Shown: one piece after another, positions 36,340 through 44,164 of the stretch | How positions within the stretch are numbered: the stretch's first letter is position 1 | Layout: each line of letters opens with the position of its first letter | NCBI RefSeq assembly: GCF_001423945.1 | Contig: NZ_LMPU01000012.1 | Location: 124,001-188,000 of the forward strand | Reading direction: 5' to 3' | DNA length: 64,000 nucleotides | Source of the DNA: Pedobacter sp. Leaf194 | Lineage (GTDB): Bacteria; Bacteroidota; Bacteroidia; Sphingobacteriales; Sphingobacteriaceae | Translations under genes and position numbers: made by a program | Notes under the pieces: generated by a model | The model's input: only the letters and a program-made list of their open reading frames with translations | Told to the model about the DNA's origin: nothing | Databases searched by the model: none

Positions 36340-37596
36340 TCAGTTTTTGAAGACGATTGTAAAACAATGATTGCCTTCTAAAAAAGAGTAGCTGACACTA
36401 AAATTGTATAGCGCACAAATTTGCTTGATTATTGCCAAACCCAGCCCCATACCTTCTGAGGCAGCAGATTTGAAAAATCTATCGAAGTGTTGTTCTGTAA
36501 GTGCAAACTCTTTTCCTGGATTAATTATTTCGAGGATGCCCGCACGAAGGTTTATGGTAATGAAACCATTTGTCCGGTTGTATTTTATTGCGTTAGCCAG
36601 TAAATTATTTAGTAGAATTTCTGCCAGATAACGACTCATTTCCACTTCGCAAGATTGTAAATCAACGTTAACTTTTAAATTCGATTCATTAAAAATTTCC
36701 TGGAATTGTCTGCATTTTTCATCAACGAGTTCACTAATGTCGACCCGTTGAAGGTCTGAAATTAATTTATTTTCGATTTTCGTTAAAAGTAACAGCGATT
36801 GGTTCAGCTTTGTAAGTCGGTTAATTGCGATATAGATATCATTTAATAACAGACCCTGCTGCTCGCTAATTGGGCCGGCTTGCAACAAACTATCAAGTTT
36901 AGAGTTAATAACGGCCAATGGCGTCATCATCTCATGCGAAGCATTATCGGTAAAACTTCTGAGTTCTTTATAATCCTGCCGAACACTCGAAGCCATTTGA
37001 ACTGCCGCAATGTTCAGTTCCTGAAATTCGTCTACCTTGGTTGCATTCAATTCAATCTCACTCATTTTGATAAGATTGAAAGCTTTCATTTGTTGTAAAA
37101 TAAAGTAGAAGGGCTGCCAAAGCCGGTTTAAGAAAAACCTGTTTATTAAAATTAAGCTAGCCAACAGCAGGCAAGTTACGCCGAGCGTAATCAGTAAAAT
37201 TATCCGAACCAAATCGTCGGCTTCTAGCCTGGATTTTGTAATCGTGACCTCATATAATTTATCGCCCTGCAAAATTGTGGTAACCAAACTCCTCCCTGGT
37301 TCTGCTTCATTTTCCTTTGCATTAAAAAAAGTTGTGTTCCTGAAAAATCTGCTTCCATTTGCATTTTTATCCAATTGTTTATATTGAACCTGCTGATCAA
37401 GAAAACTTGCCGGCAGTGGCAGTTTGCGATAAGTAGACACATACTGTTTTATCTCATTTTCTTCAACTGCAAGGTCTCTATCCAGTTTCTCCGTAAAAAT
37501 GAAATGGATAACCACATAATAAATAACGCCGGTAATTAAAAGAATAATAATCGCTGTGATGATGTTAACCCGGTTGTATCTGTCTGCTAATTTCAT
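36340..37596 (-). CDS. sensor histidine kinase, 418 aa
   Basis: Two membrane helices (about 12-35 and 130-153) flank a short periplasmic loop, then DHp helix SFTDNASHEMMTPLAVINSK with phospho-acceptor His221, N-box LLNNLLANAIKYN and G-box GMGLGLAIIKQI near the end. No HAMP motif stands out. The start overlaps the stop of the response regulator by 4 bases (ATGA), so the two are translationally coupled. The signal sensed by the ~95-residue periplasmic loop is unknown. The adjacent PAP2 and TonB genes suggest envelope or metal homeostasis, by inference only. Confidence 0.85.
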   Translation of the reverse strand: MKLADRYNRVNIITAIIILLITGVIYYVVIHFIFTEKLDRDLAVEENEIKQYVSTYRKLPLPASFLDQQVQYKQLDKNANGSRFFRNTTFFNAKENEAEPGRSLVTTILQGDKLYEVTITKSRLEADDLVRIILLITLGVTCLLLASLILINRFFLNRLWQPFYFILQQMKAFNLIKMSEIELNATKVDEFQELNIAAVQMASSVRQDYKELRSFTDNASHEMMTPLAVINSKLDSLLQAGPISEQQGLLLNDIYIAINRLTKLNQSLLLLTKIENKLISDLQRVDISELVDEKCRQFQEIFNESNLKVNVDLQSCEVEMSRYLAEILLNNLLANAIKYNRTNGFITINLRAGILEIINPGKEFALTEQHFDRFFKSAASEGMGLGLAIIKQICALYNFSVSYSFLEGNHCFTIVFKN

Positions 37597-38270
37597 ACAG
37601 TTGCAAATTTATATCCAATTCCATAAACCGACTGCAGATAATCATTGGCGCCAGCCTCGATAAACTTTTTGCGGAGATTTTTGATGTGTGTGTATATGAA
37701 ATCGAAATCGTCTGAAATATCAATATCATCACCCCAGAGGTGTTCGGCGATTGCACTTTTGGTTACTACCTTGCCCTTATTGGATAAAAAATAGATAAGC
37801 AAGTCGTATTCTTTTTTCGTCAAAGTGAGCAGGTTTCCATTTACAGATGTTTCCATATTTGAAAGGTCGACAGTGATTTCGTTGAACGTTATGACGTTAC
37901 TACCATCGAACTTTTTGCGGCGAACAATTGCGCTGACCCTTGCTTTTAATTCGGATAAGTGAAAAGGCTTAACCAGGTAATCATCAGCGCCTAAATCCAG
38001 TCCGGCGAGCTTATCGTCCAAAGAATGCCTTGCTGATATGATTAAAACGCCATCGTTTTTCTTTAATTTCTTAAGTTCCTTGAGCACGTTTAATCCTTCC
38101 CCATCAGGCAAACCTAAATCCAGCAGGATACAATCGTAGTCGTAAAGATTTATTTTTTCATACGCAGAAGAATACGTCGACGCCGTTTCACAAATATTGC
38201 CAACTTCCGAAAAGTAACTCAAAATACTCTCAAGCAAGGGCAATTCATCTTCAACTATCAGGATTTTCAT
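37593..38270 (-). CDS. OmpR-type response regulator, 225 aa
   Basis: A receiver domain (1-120) with acidic pocket E7-D8, phospho-acceptor Asp51 in CILLDLGLPDG, conserved Ser/Thr in VLIISARHS and Lys in DDYLVKPFHLSE. It is followed by a winged-helix DNA-binding domain (about 130-225: NLLTLTKKEYDLLIYFLSNKG, VVTKSAIAEHLWG, DFIYTHIKNLRKKF, VYGIGYKF). This is the regulator partner of the coupled histidine kinase. It starts with ATG 38270 in a 170-base intergenic region that also holds the terminator of the GH92 gene. Confidence 0.9.
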   Translation of the reverse strand: MKILIVEDELPLLESILSYFSEVGNICETASTYSSAYEKINLYDYDCILLDLGLPDGEGLNVLKELKKLKKNDGVLIISARHSLDDKLAGLDLGADDYLVKPFHLSELKARVSAIVRRKKFDGSNVITFNEITVDLSNMETSVNGNLLTLTKKEYDLLIYFLSNKGKVVTKSAIAEHLWGDDIDISDDFDFIYTHIKNLRKKFIEAGANDYLQSVYGIGYKFATV

Positions 38271-38355
38271 CTAATCTAAAGTAAAAATTAACCACGATAT
38301 TAAGGCGAAAATCTGTAGTAAAACTGAAGCCGTTTTTAGCAGCGTTTTTACAAAT

Positions 38356-38382
38356 AAAAAAGCCTCCCAGGTTTGGGAGGCT
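38356..38382 (-). terminator. intrinsic terminator after the second GH92 gene
   Basis: On the minus strand, AGCCTCCCA / TGGGAGGCT forms a perfect 9-bp stem with a 4-base loop, followed by a T-run. Confidence 0.85.
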
Positions 38383-38437
38383 CAAAATTTCGTAAGCCGT
38401 TGTATTTGCAGCAGCTTGCAACTATAAACCTATTAAC

Positions 38438-40723
38438 TTATTTGCTAGGCTTTGCCGACATATAAAACGTGAGTTTACCTCCATTGGTAATATCAGCGTG
38501 TTTAATTTGATGGTTGGTAATTTCCTTACCATTAAGTAAAACCTTTGCAACATACACGTTTTTATCGCTCTGCTTTAAAGCTTCAACGGTGAATGTTTTT
38601 CCATTTTCGAGCGTTAATACCGCGTTATTTACCAACGGACTGCCCAACGAATAAACATCGGAACCAGGTGATACCGGATAAAAGCCTAAAGATGAAAACA
38701 TGTACCATGCACTCATTTGGCCGCAATCGTCATTACCACCTAAGCCATCAGCTGTAGGTTTATATTGCATATTAAGTATGTGGCGGATTTGCGCCTGCCC
38801 TTTATAAACTTCGTCGGTCCAGTTATAAAGATAAGCTACGTGGTGCGCCGGCTCATTTCCATGAACGTAGCCACCAATAATGCCTTCGCGGGTAATGTCT
38901 TCAGTATGTGCAAAAAATTCATCCGGCAAATGCATGCTGAATAAGGAATCCAAACGAGCAGCGAATTTCTTCTTTCCGCCCATTACTTCTATCATTGCAG
39001 CAGGATCATGAGGCACAAAAAAGCTGTAATTCCAACTATTTCCCTCAATAAAACCCTGTCCCTCCGTATCTTTTGGATCAAAGGCTTTTTTAAATGTTCC
39101 ATCAGCTAGTTTCGGGCGCATAAAGCCTGATTTCGTGTCGTAATTATTCTTCCAGTTTTGCGAGCGTTTAATAAACTCGTTGTAAACCTCGGTTCTGTTT
39201 AATTTTTTTGCCAGTTGCGCAATCGCCCAGTCATCGTATGCATATTCCAGGGTGTTTGAAACAGAAACGCCGCTTTTTTCTGCAGGGATATAACCCATAT
39301 CCATGTAATAGCCTATGCCTTCATAATCACGATGTTTTGCGGTAGCAACACAGGCATCTAAAGCTTTATTAGGGTTGCCATTGTATGTTCCCTTTATAAT
39401 CGCATCAGCGATTACAGAAACACTGTGGTATCCACTCATACACCAGTTGTCGTTTGCGTAATGCGACCAGATTGGCAACATGTGTAAACTGCTTTGATCG
39501 TAATGCGCCATCATGGATTTAACCATATCATTACTTCTGCCAGGCTGCATAATGTTAAAAAACGGATGCAAGGCCCGGTAGGTATCCCAAAGGGAAAAAG
39601 TAGTATAGTTGGTAAAACCATCTGCTTTGTGAACGCCTTGATCTAAACCTTTATACTCCCCATTTACATCTGTATAAGTTGTAGGATTGATAAAAGCATG
39701 GTAAAGTGCCGTGTAAAAATTTATTTTATTGGTGTTTGATGTACTAACCTGAATTTTATTCAATTCTTTGTTCCAGTTTGATTGCGCCTGTGTTTTGACT
39801 TTATCAAAATCCCATCCCGAAATTTCTGCCCGCATATTTTGCAAAGCATTTTCCTGACTAACAGGCGATAAGGCAAATTTTATTTTTACTTTTTCACCCT
39901 CCTTTGTATCAAAATCAAAATACATTTTTAACTTTTTTCCGGCAATTTCAGGGAAGTTTTTGTCCTGATTAAATTTTCCCCAGAAACCCCGGTAAGCCTG
40001 TTTAGGATCATAGCTTTTGCGACCGTAGCTTTTAAAAGGTTTCGAAAAACTCATGGCGAAATAAACTGTCCTTGTTCTTGCCCAACCATTTGTTTGGCGG
40101 TAGCCGGTTACCAAGGTATCGTTAACAACGCGAACGTAAGTCCACACGGTTTTTTCTTCATAATTATAAATTCCGGCCATCAAATCCAAAATGATGTGCG
40201 ATTGATCTGATTTTGGAAATGTGTATTGATGCATTCCCACCCGCGTTGTTGCGGTCAGCTCTGCCGTAATGTTATCGTCATCTAATTTTACTTTGTAATA
40301 ACCAGCCTCTGCAGTTTCATTGGCATGTGAGTAGGCCGAGCGGTAACCCGATTTTGGATCATTTGCCGTTCCCGGGTTCATCTGCAATTTCCCTTGCGTT
40401 GGCATGATTAGAAAGTCGCCCAGATCTGAGTGACCGGTGCCGCTAAAATGTGTGTGACTAAAACCGGTCATCGTTTTATCTTCATACTTATAACCCGCAC
40501 AATATTTGTAAACATCACCATTATATTTGCCATTAACCTCATAAGATAGTGTATCAGTTTCCGGACTCAACTGCACCGCACCAAAAGGAACCGTTGCACC
40601 CGGATAGGTATGCCCCATTTTTGATGTACCTATAATTGGTTTTACAAACTGCACTAAATTTTGCTGTGCCGACACTGCAACTGCAGATAGCAAAAGGCAA
40701 GGCAGGATAAATTTTTTAATCAT
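38438..40723 (-). CDS. GH92 family alpha-mannosidase, 761 aa
   Basis: Signal peptide MIKKFILPCLLLSAVAVSAQ. GH92 marks: VKPIIGTSKMGHTYPGATVPFGAVQLSP, GYKYEDKTMTGFSHTHFSGTGHSD, LWDTYRALHPFFNIMQP, SNTLEYAYDDWAIAQLAKKL, GNEPAHHVAYLYNW and GLGGNDDCGQMSAWYMFSSLGFYPVSPG. The C-terminal beta domain contains VLLNGKEITNH. It differs clearly from the first GH92 (22859-25009), particularly around the substrate-facing GNEPAHH/GNQPDHE motif, so the two may cleave different alpha-mannose linkages. Both are exported Ca-dependent exo-mannosidases by family. It stands alone with its own terminator. Confidence 0.9.
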   Translation of the reverse strand: MIKKFILPCLLLSAVAVSAQQNLVQFVKPIIGTSKMGHTYPGATVPFGAVQLSPETDTLSYEVNGKYNGDVYKYCAGYKYEDKTMTGFSHTHFSGTGHSDLGDFLIMPTQGKLQMNPGTANDPKSGYRSAYSHANETAEAGYYKVKLDDDNITAELTATTRVGMHQYTFPKSDQSHIILDLMAGIYNYEEKTVWTYVRVVNDTLVTGYRQTNGWARTRTVYFAMSFSKPFKSYGRKSYDPKQAYRGFWGKFNQDKNFPEIAGKKLKMYFDFDTKEGEKVKIKFALSPVSQENALQNMRAEISGWDFDKVKTQAQSNWNKELNKIQVSTSNTNKINFYTALYHAFINPTTYTDVNGEYKGLDQGVHKADGFTNYTTFSLWDTYRALHPFFNIMQPGRSNDMVKSMMAHYDQSSLHMLPIWSHYANDNWCMSGYHSVSVIADAIIKGTYNGNPNKALDACVATAKHRDYEGIGYYMDMGYIPAEKSGVSVSNTLEYAYDDWAIAQLAKKLNRTEVYNEFIKRSQNWKNNYDTKSGFMRPKLADGTFKKAFDPKDTEGQGFIEGNSWNYSFFVPHDPAAMIEVMGGKKKFAARLDSLFSMHLPDEFFAHTEDITREGIIGGYVHGNEPAHHVAYLYNWTDEVYKGQAQIRHILNMQYKPTADGLGGNDDCGQMSAWYMFSSLGFYPVSPGSDVYSLGSPLVNNAVLTLENGKTFTVEALKQSDKNVYVAKVLLNGKEITNHQIKHADITNGGKLTFYMSAKPSK

Positions 40724-40857
40724 ATCAATTTAAAATTTAACTTAATTTTTAGATTTTCGAAGGTATCAATTTTATGGCAAATCTTCTATGGATGTAAATC
40801 TAAATCGTTTAACCAACACAAAAAATACAATCGGCTTTTTACAAGTAACTGACGGGC

Positions 40858-40892
40858 ATTGGAGAAAAAGAAGTAAATAAACCTTATTTTTG
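40858..40892 (+). promoter_or_regulatory. possible promoter for mnmA
   Basis: TATTTTTG at 40885-40892 fits TANNTTTG; ATTGG at 40858-40862 is a weak -33 element with a slightly long spacer. The start codon follows at 40910. Confidence 0.4.
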
Positions 40893-40909
40893 CGCCCAAT
40901 AGTTTTAAA

Positions 40910-42001
40910 ATGAGCAAACACGGTAGAATTCTGGTAGCCATGAGTGGCGGGGTTGATAGTTCGGTAGCAGCTGTAATGTTGCACGAACAGGGTTATGAGG
41001 TTATCGGCTTAACCATGAAGACCTGGGATTATGCATCAGCTGGCGGCAGTAGTAAGGAAACTGGTTGCTGCTCACTTGATAGTATAAACGATGCCCGTAC
41101 GCTTGCCGTTAACTATGGCTTTCCACACTATATTTTGGATATACGCGACGAATTTGGCGACTACGTTATCGACAACTTTGTTGATGAATACCTGGCAGGC
41201 AGAACGCCGAACCCTTGTGTTCTTTGTAATACGCACATTAAATGGGAAGCGCTGCTTAAACGGGCCAACAAATTAGATTGTGAATTTATTGCAACAGGCC
41301 ATTATGCAAATATTCGCCAGCAAGATAGCGGGCGCTACGTAATCTCTAAGGGTAAAGACGAAAACAAAGATCAATCCTATGTGCTTTGGGGCGTTTCTCA
41401 AGAAAATCTTTCGCGAACAAAATTCCCTTTGGGTAGTTTTGCAAAATCCGAAATCAGGCAAATGGCTTTGGATATGGGTCAGGAAGAATTGGCAAAAAAA
41501 TCTGAAAGTTATGAAATTTGCTTTGTTCCAGACAACGATTACCGTGCTTTTTTAAAGCACAAGGTAGAAGATTTAGAAGAGCGTGTTGCAGGTGGCAATT
41601 TTATTTTAAGTAACGGAATGGTGGTTGGCCAGCATAAAGGCTATCCATTTTACACCATTGGGCAGCGTAAAGGATTAGGAATAGCCTTTGGCGAGCCTAT
41701 GTTTGTTACTCAAATTTTGCCGGAAAGCAATACAGTTGTACTTGGCCGTGCTGATGAACTTGAGCGTAAAGAAGCAATGGTACGCAATATAAACCTGGTA
41801 AAATATGCTGGTATCGAAGAGCCAATGAATGATGTGATTACAAAGATTCGCTATAAAGATGCCGGAATGCTAAGCACAATTGTGCAGGAAAAAGATAGAA
41901 TGCGGGTGGTGTTTGATCATAACGTATCAGCAATTGCTCCCGGACAATCGGCTGTCTTTTATGAGGGCAATGACCTTCTCGGCGGTGGTTTTCTGGTTTA
42001 G
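40910..42001 (+). CDS. mnmA: tRNA-specific 2-thiouridylase MnmA, 363 aa
   Basis: ATG 40910. The PP-loop pyrophosphatase motif SGGVDSSV at 12-19 binds ATP. The two catalytic cysteines are Cys103 (NPCVLCN) and Cys204 (YEICFV), and ATGHYAN is present. The C terminus has the MnmA beta-barrel (VRNINLVKYAG, IAPGQSAVFYEGNDLLGGG). It transfers sulfur to U34 of tRNA Lys, Glu and Gln anticodons. Length (363) matches the family. It is a monocistronic-looking gene with a strong terminator after it. Confidence 0.95.
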   Translation: MSKHGRILVAMSGGVDSSVAAVMLHEQGYEVIGLTMKTWDYASAGGSSKETGCCSLDSINDARTLAVNYGFPHYILDIRDEFGDYVIDNFVDEYLAGRTPNPCVLCNTHIKWEALLKRANKLDCEFIATGHYANIRQQDSGRYVISKGKDENKDQSYVLWGVSQENLSRTKFPLGSFAKSEIRQMALDMGQEELAKKSESYEICFVPDNDYRAFLKHKVEDLEERVAGGNFILSNGMVVGQHKGYPFYTIGQRKGLGIAFGEPMFVTQILPESNTVVLGRADELERKEAMVRNINLVKYAGIEEPMNDVITKIRYKDAGMLSTIVQEKDRMRVVFDHNVSAIAPGQSAVFYEGNDLLGGGFLV

Positions 42002-42026
42002 TTTCACTAAAAATAATATAAACTCA

Positions 42027-42060
42027 ATCCCGGCAGCACATCCTGCCGGGATTTTTTTTT
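42027..42060 (+). terminator. intrinsic terminator after mnmA
   Basis: 10-bp stem ATCCCGGCAG / CTGCCGGGAT with a 6-base loop, followed by eight T. Confidence 0.85.
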
Positions 42061-42193
42061 AGTCTTTTCTAATTAAAATCACTATTCCATTTCTTATTTA
42101 TTCCCAAAAGCTATACCAAGTAAGATTTTTTTCTTTACTTTGAATCATCATCGTCCCTATAATTTTTGGTTTAAAAATTTTAACAATAATTAT

Positions 42194-42901
42194 ATGGAAA
42201 CATCAAAATTCTCAAAGTTTACCGCCGAATTTCTTGGCACATTAGTATTGGTTTTAATGGGTTGTGGCAGCGCAGTCATTGCAGGTGCCGATGGCACAAC
42301 AGGCGTAGGTTTGTTGGGAATCTCTTTTGCATTTGGTTTATCAGTTGTTGCAATGGCTTACGCGATAGGGCATATTTCGGGCTGCCATATTAATCCGGCA
42401 ATTTCAATTGGTATGGTTGTAGCAGGAAGAATGAAAGCCGCCGAAGCTGCTTATTACATTATTGCACAAATTTTGGGCGCCATTGCCGGTGCCGCGTTAC
42501 TTTATTTAATTGTAAGCAATCAGGCAAATTTCGAAATGAAAGAATGGGCTTTAGGCTCGAACGGCTGGGGAACAGGGTATTTGGCCGAATATAATTCTAC
42601 TGCGGCGTTTGTTGCCGAAGCAGCATTCACCTTTATTTTTTTACTGGTGATTTTTGGTGCAACATCCACAAAAAACATCAATGGTGGTTTTGCAGGTCTG
42701 GCTATCGGGCTTTCATTAGTGCTGATTCATATCGTTGGCATCAAAATTACAGGTGTTTCTGTTAATCCGGCCCGTAGCATTGGCCCTGCAGTTTTTGCCG
42801 GAGGTGAGGCCATAAAACAGGTTTGGATGTTTATTGCTGCTCCGGTTGTTGGCGCCGTTTTAAGCGCCGTTTTATGGAAATCGGTGCTCGAAAAGAACTA
42901 G
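42194..42901 (+). CDS. aqpZ: aquaporin Z-type MIP channel, 235 aa
   Basis: ATG 42194 (METSKFSKFTAEFLGTLVLVLMGCG) is chosen over the frame start at 42140 because it starts at the first transmembrane helix. Six membrane helices and the two pore NPA boxes are present: CHINPAIS and SVNPARS. The second box is followed by Arg (NPARS), and the selectivity-filter residues fit a water-selective AqpZ. An internal repeat typical of MIP channels is visible. A bidirectional terminator separates it from the convergent peroxidase gene. Confidence 0.9.
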   Translation: METSKFSKFTAEFLGTLVLVLMGCGSAVIAGADGTTGVGLLGISFAFGLSVVAMAYAIGHISGCHINPAISIGMVVAGRMKAAEAAYYIIAQILGAIAGAALLYLIVSNQANFEMKEWALGSNGWGTGYLAEYNSTAAFVAEAAFTFIFLLVIFGATSTKNINGGFAGLAIGLSLVLIHIVGIKITGVSVNPARSIGPAVFAGGEAIKQVWMFIAAPVVGAVLSAVLWKSVLEKN

Positions 42902-42967
42902 ATTAACTGTAAGGAAAACCCTGCAATTGAAGCTTGAGCTAAATTGCAATCGCAGGGCATAAAAAAC

Positions 42968-43006
42968 AAAAAGGGTAAAAACGGAATGACCGCTTTTACC
43001 CTTTTT
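42968..43006. terminator. bidirectional terminator between aqpZ and the peroxidase
   Basis: 13-bp stem AAAAAGGGTAAAA / TTTTACCCTTTTT around an inner CGG/CCG pairing. A-run on one side and T-run on the other serve both convergent genes. Confidence 0.75.
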
Positions 43007-43059
43007 GATTTCTGTCTGCTTGGAGTGAAAAAGCTATTAACAACTCAACTACATAATGA

Positions 43060-43575
43060 TTAGAGATTTTTTACAATCGCCTCATCCAAAGGTTTTGTTT
43101 TCGAGCGGAAACGGTGAACCAGCTCCCCTTTTTCATTAATTAAAAACTTCTCGAAATTCCATTTAATATCGCCTTGCTCCTCTGCATTAGTTTGCGTTGT
43201 TAAATATTTAAACAACGGACTAATATCATCGCCTTTAACACTGCTTTTCTCTGCCAGCGTGAAAGACACATTGTACTTTCCTGTACAGAATTCTTTAATT
43301 TCAGTATTGGTCGAAAACTCCTGCCCGCCAAAATTTCCTTCAGGGAAACCAATTACAACCACCTTTTTACCGTACTGTTTGTGAAGTTTTTCTAAATCTT
43401 CATACTGAGGTGTATAACCACATTTGGAAGCCGTGTTCACGATCAGGATTTTTTTGCCTTTAAATTTAGATAATTTAACTTCTTTGCCATCGATTGTTTT
43501 GAAGCTGAAGTCGTAAACGTTCTTTGGTGGATTAGGCACCAAAAAGTTTAATAGAATGAGGATAGTATTTATCAT
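43060..43575 (-). CDS. glutathione peroxidase family protein (thiol peroxidase), 171 aa
   Basis: ATG 43575. A short hydrophobic N terminus (MINTILILLNFLVP) suggests a membrane anchor or signal, followed by a thioredoxin-fold GPx domain: catalytic Cys52 in NTASKCGYTPQYEDL (the Sec position as Cys), Gln85 in EGNFGGQEF and Trp139-Asn140 in IKWNFEKFLI. Cys97 (EFCTG) may be the resolving Cys, as in thioredoxin-dependent members. It reduces organic or lipid hydroperoxides, probably with thioredoxin. The gene is monocistronic. Confidence 0.85.
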   Translation of the reverse strand: MINTILILLNFLVPNPPKNVYDFSFKTIDGKEVKLSKFKGKKILIVNTASKCGYTPQYEDLEKLHKQYGKKVVVIGFPEGNFGGQEFSTNTEIKEFCTGKYNVSFTLAEKSSVKGDDISPLFKYLTTQTNAEEQGDIKWNFEKFLINEKGELVHRFRSKTKPLDEAIVKNL

Positions 43576-44164
43576 TGCTGTTTTATTTATATATACGAAT
43601 ATAGGTACAAATAGTTTTCACATCGGTAATGATGTTGTAAATAATACAATCTTTTAAGTATTTGTAAAGGCAGGCAATAATCTATTCACGAAAATGCAGC
43701 CCCGCCATACGCTACAATCTTTTTTAATCGCTGCCAGTTTTTATCTGATCGTGTTATTGGAAGAAAGGTCTAGGACATCTTTTACGGTGGTGCAATAAAA
43801 AAGGATTTTCGCTGCTGTCTGGTTTAAAAAGGAAGTTTTGTGCTTTTCTTGACGGCTTGCTTAGCACAATCGCCATAAACCATTAATAGCAATTCTATCT
43901 GCGCCACCTAAACCCGACTGTGTGGAAAACCCGCAGGCCGAGGTACGAGGTTGAGGATTTGAAACAGAGGGCGGGACGGAACCGAATTAAAAACACAGGA
44001 ATTGCTTTCCAAAATCGTAACAAAAAAAGCGTAGATTTTTATGGTAATTTTATCAGAAAACGAATTCAATTATGGATTAATCTCAAAACAAAATTTGTAT
44101 TAAATAATGCTCAAGTTTGGATTTATCCTTTAATTATAGCTTTATTTGCACAAAATCGTATTTC
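43576..44164. other. 590-base intergenic region upstream of topA with a repeat-like GC-rich segment
   Basis: No convincing gene. The plus-strand ORF 43920-44183 is low quality and overlaps the topA start. The first part (43,576-43,680) holds promoter-like DNA for the peroxidase. A distinctive segment at 43911-43980 is listed separately. Nothing else was recognised. Confidence 0.5.
43911..43980 (+). repeat. possible dispersed intergenic repeat (CCCGAC...GGGCGGGAC)
   Basis: A non-coding, GC-richer stretch starting AACCCGACTGTGTGGAAAAC and ending GAGGGCGGGACGG. It resembles the CCCGAT/GACAG...GCGGGA intergenic elements I know from Bacteroidota genomes, which can fold at their ends (CCCG/CGGG). 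Only one copy is in this window, so the repeat status is unproven here. Confidence 0.35.

Noticed and set aside
42936..42957. A second hairpin (CCCTGC...GCAGGG) after aqpZ
   Set aside because: The long loop and weak inner pairing make it less convincing than the adjacent strong terminator.
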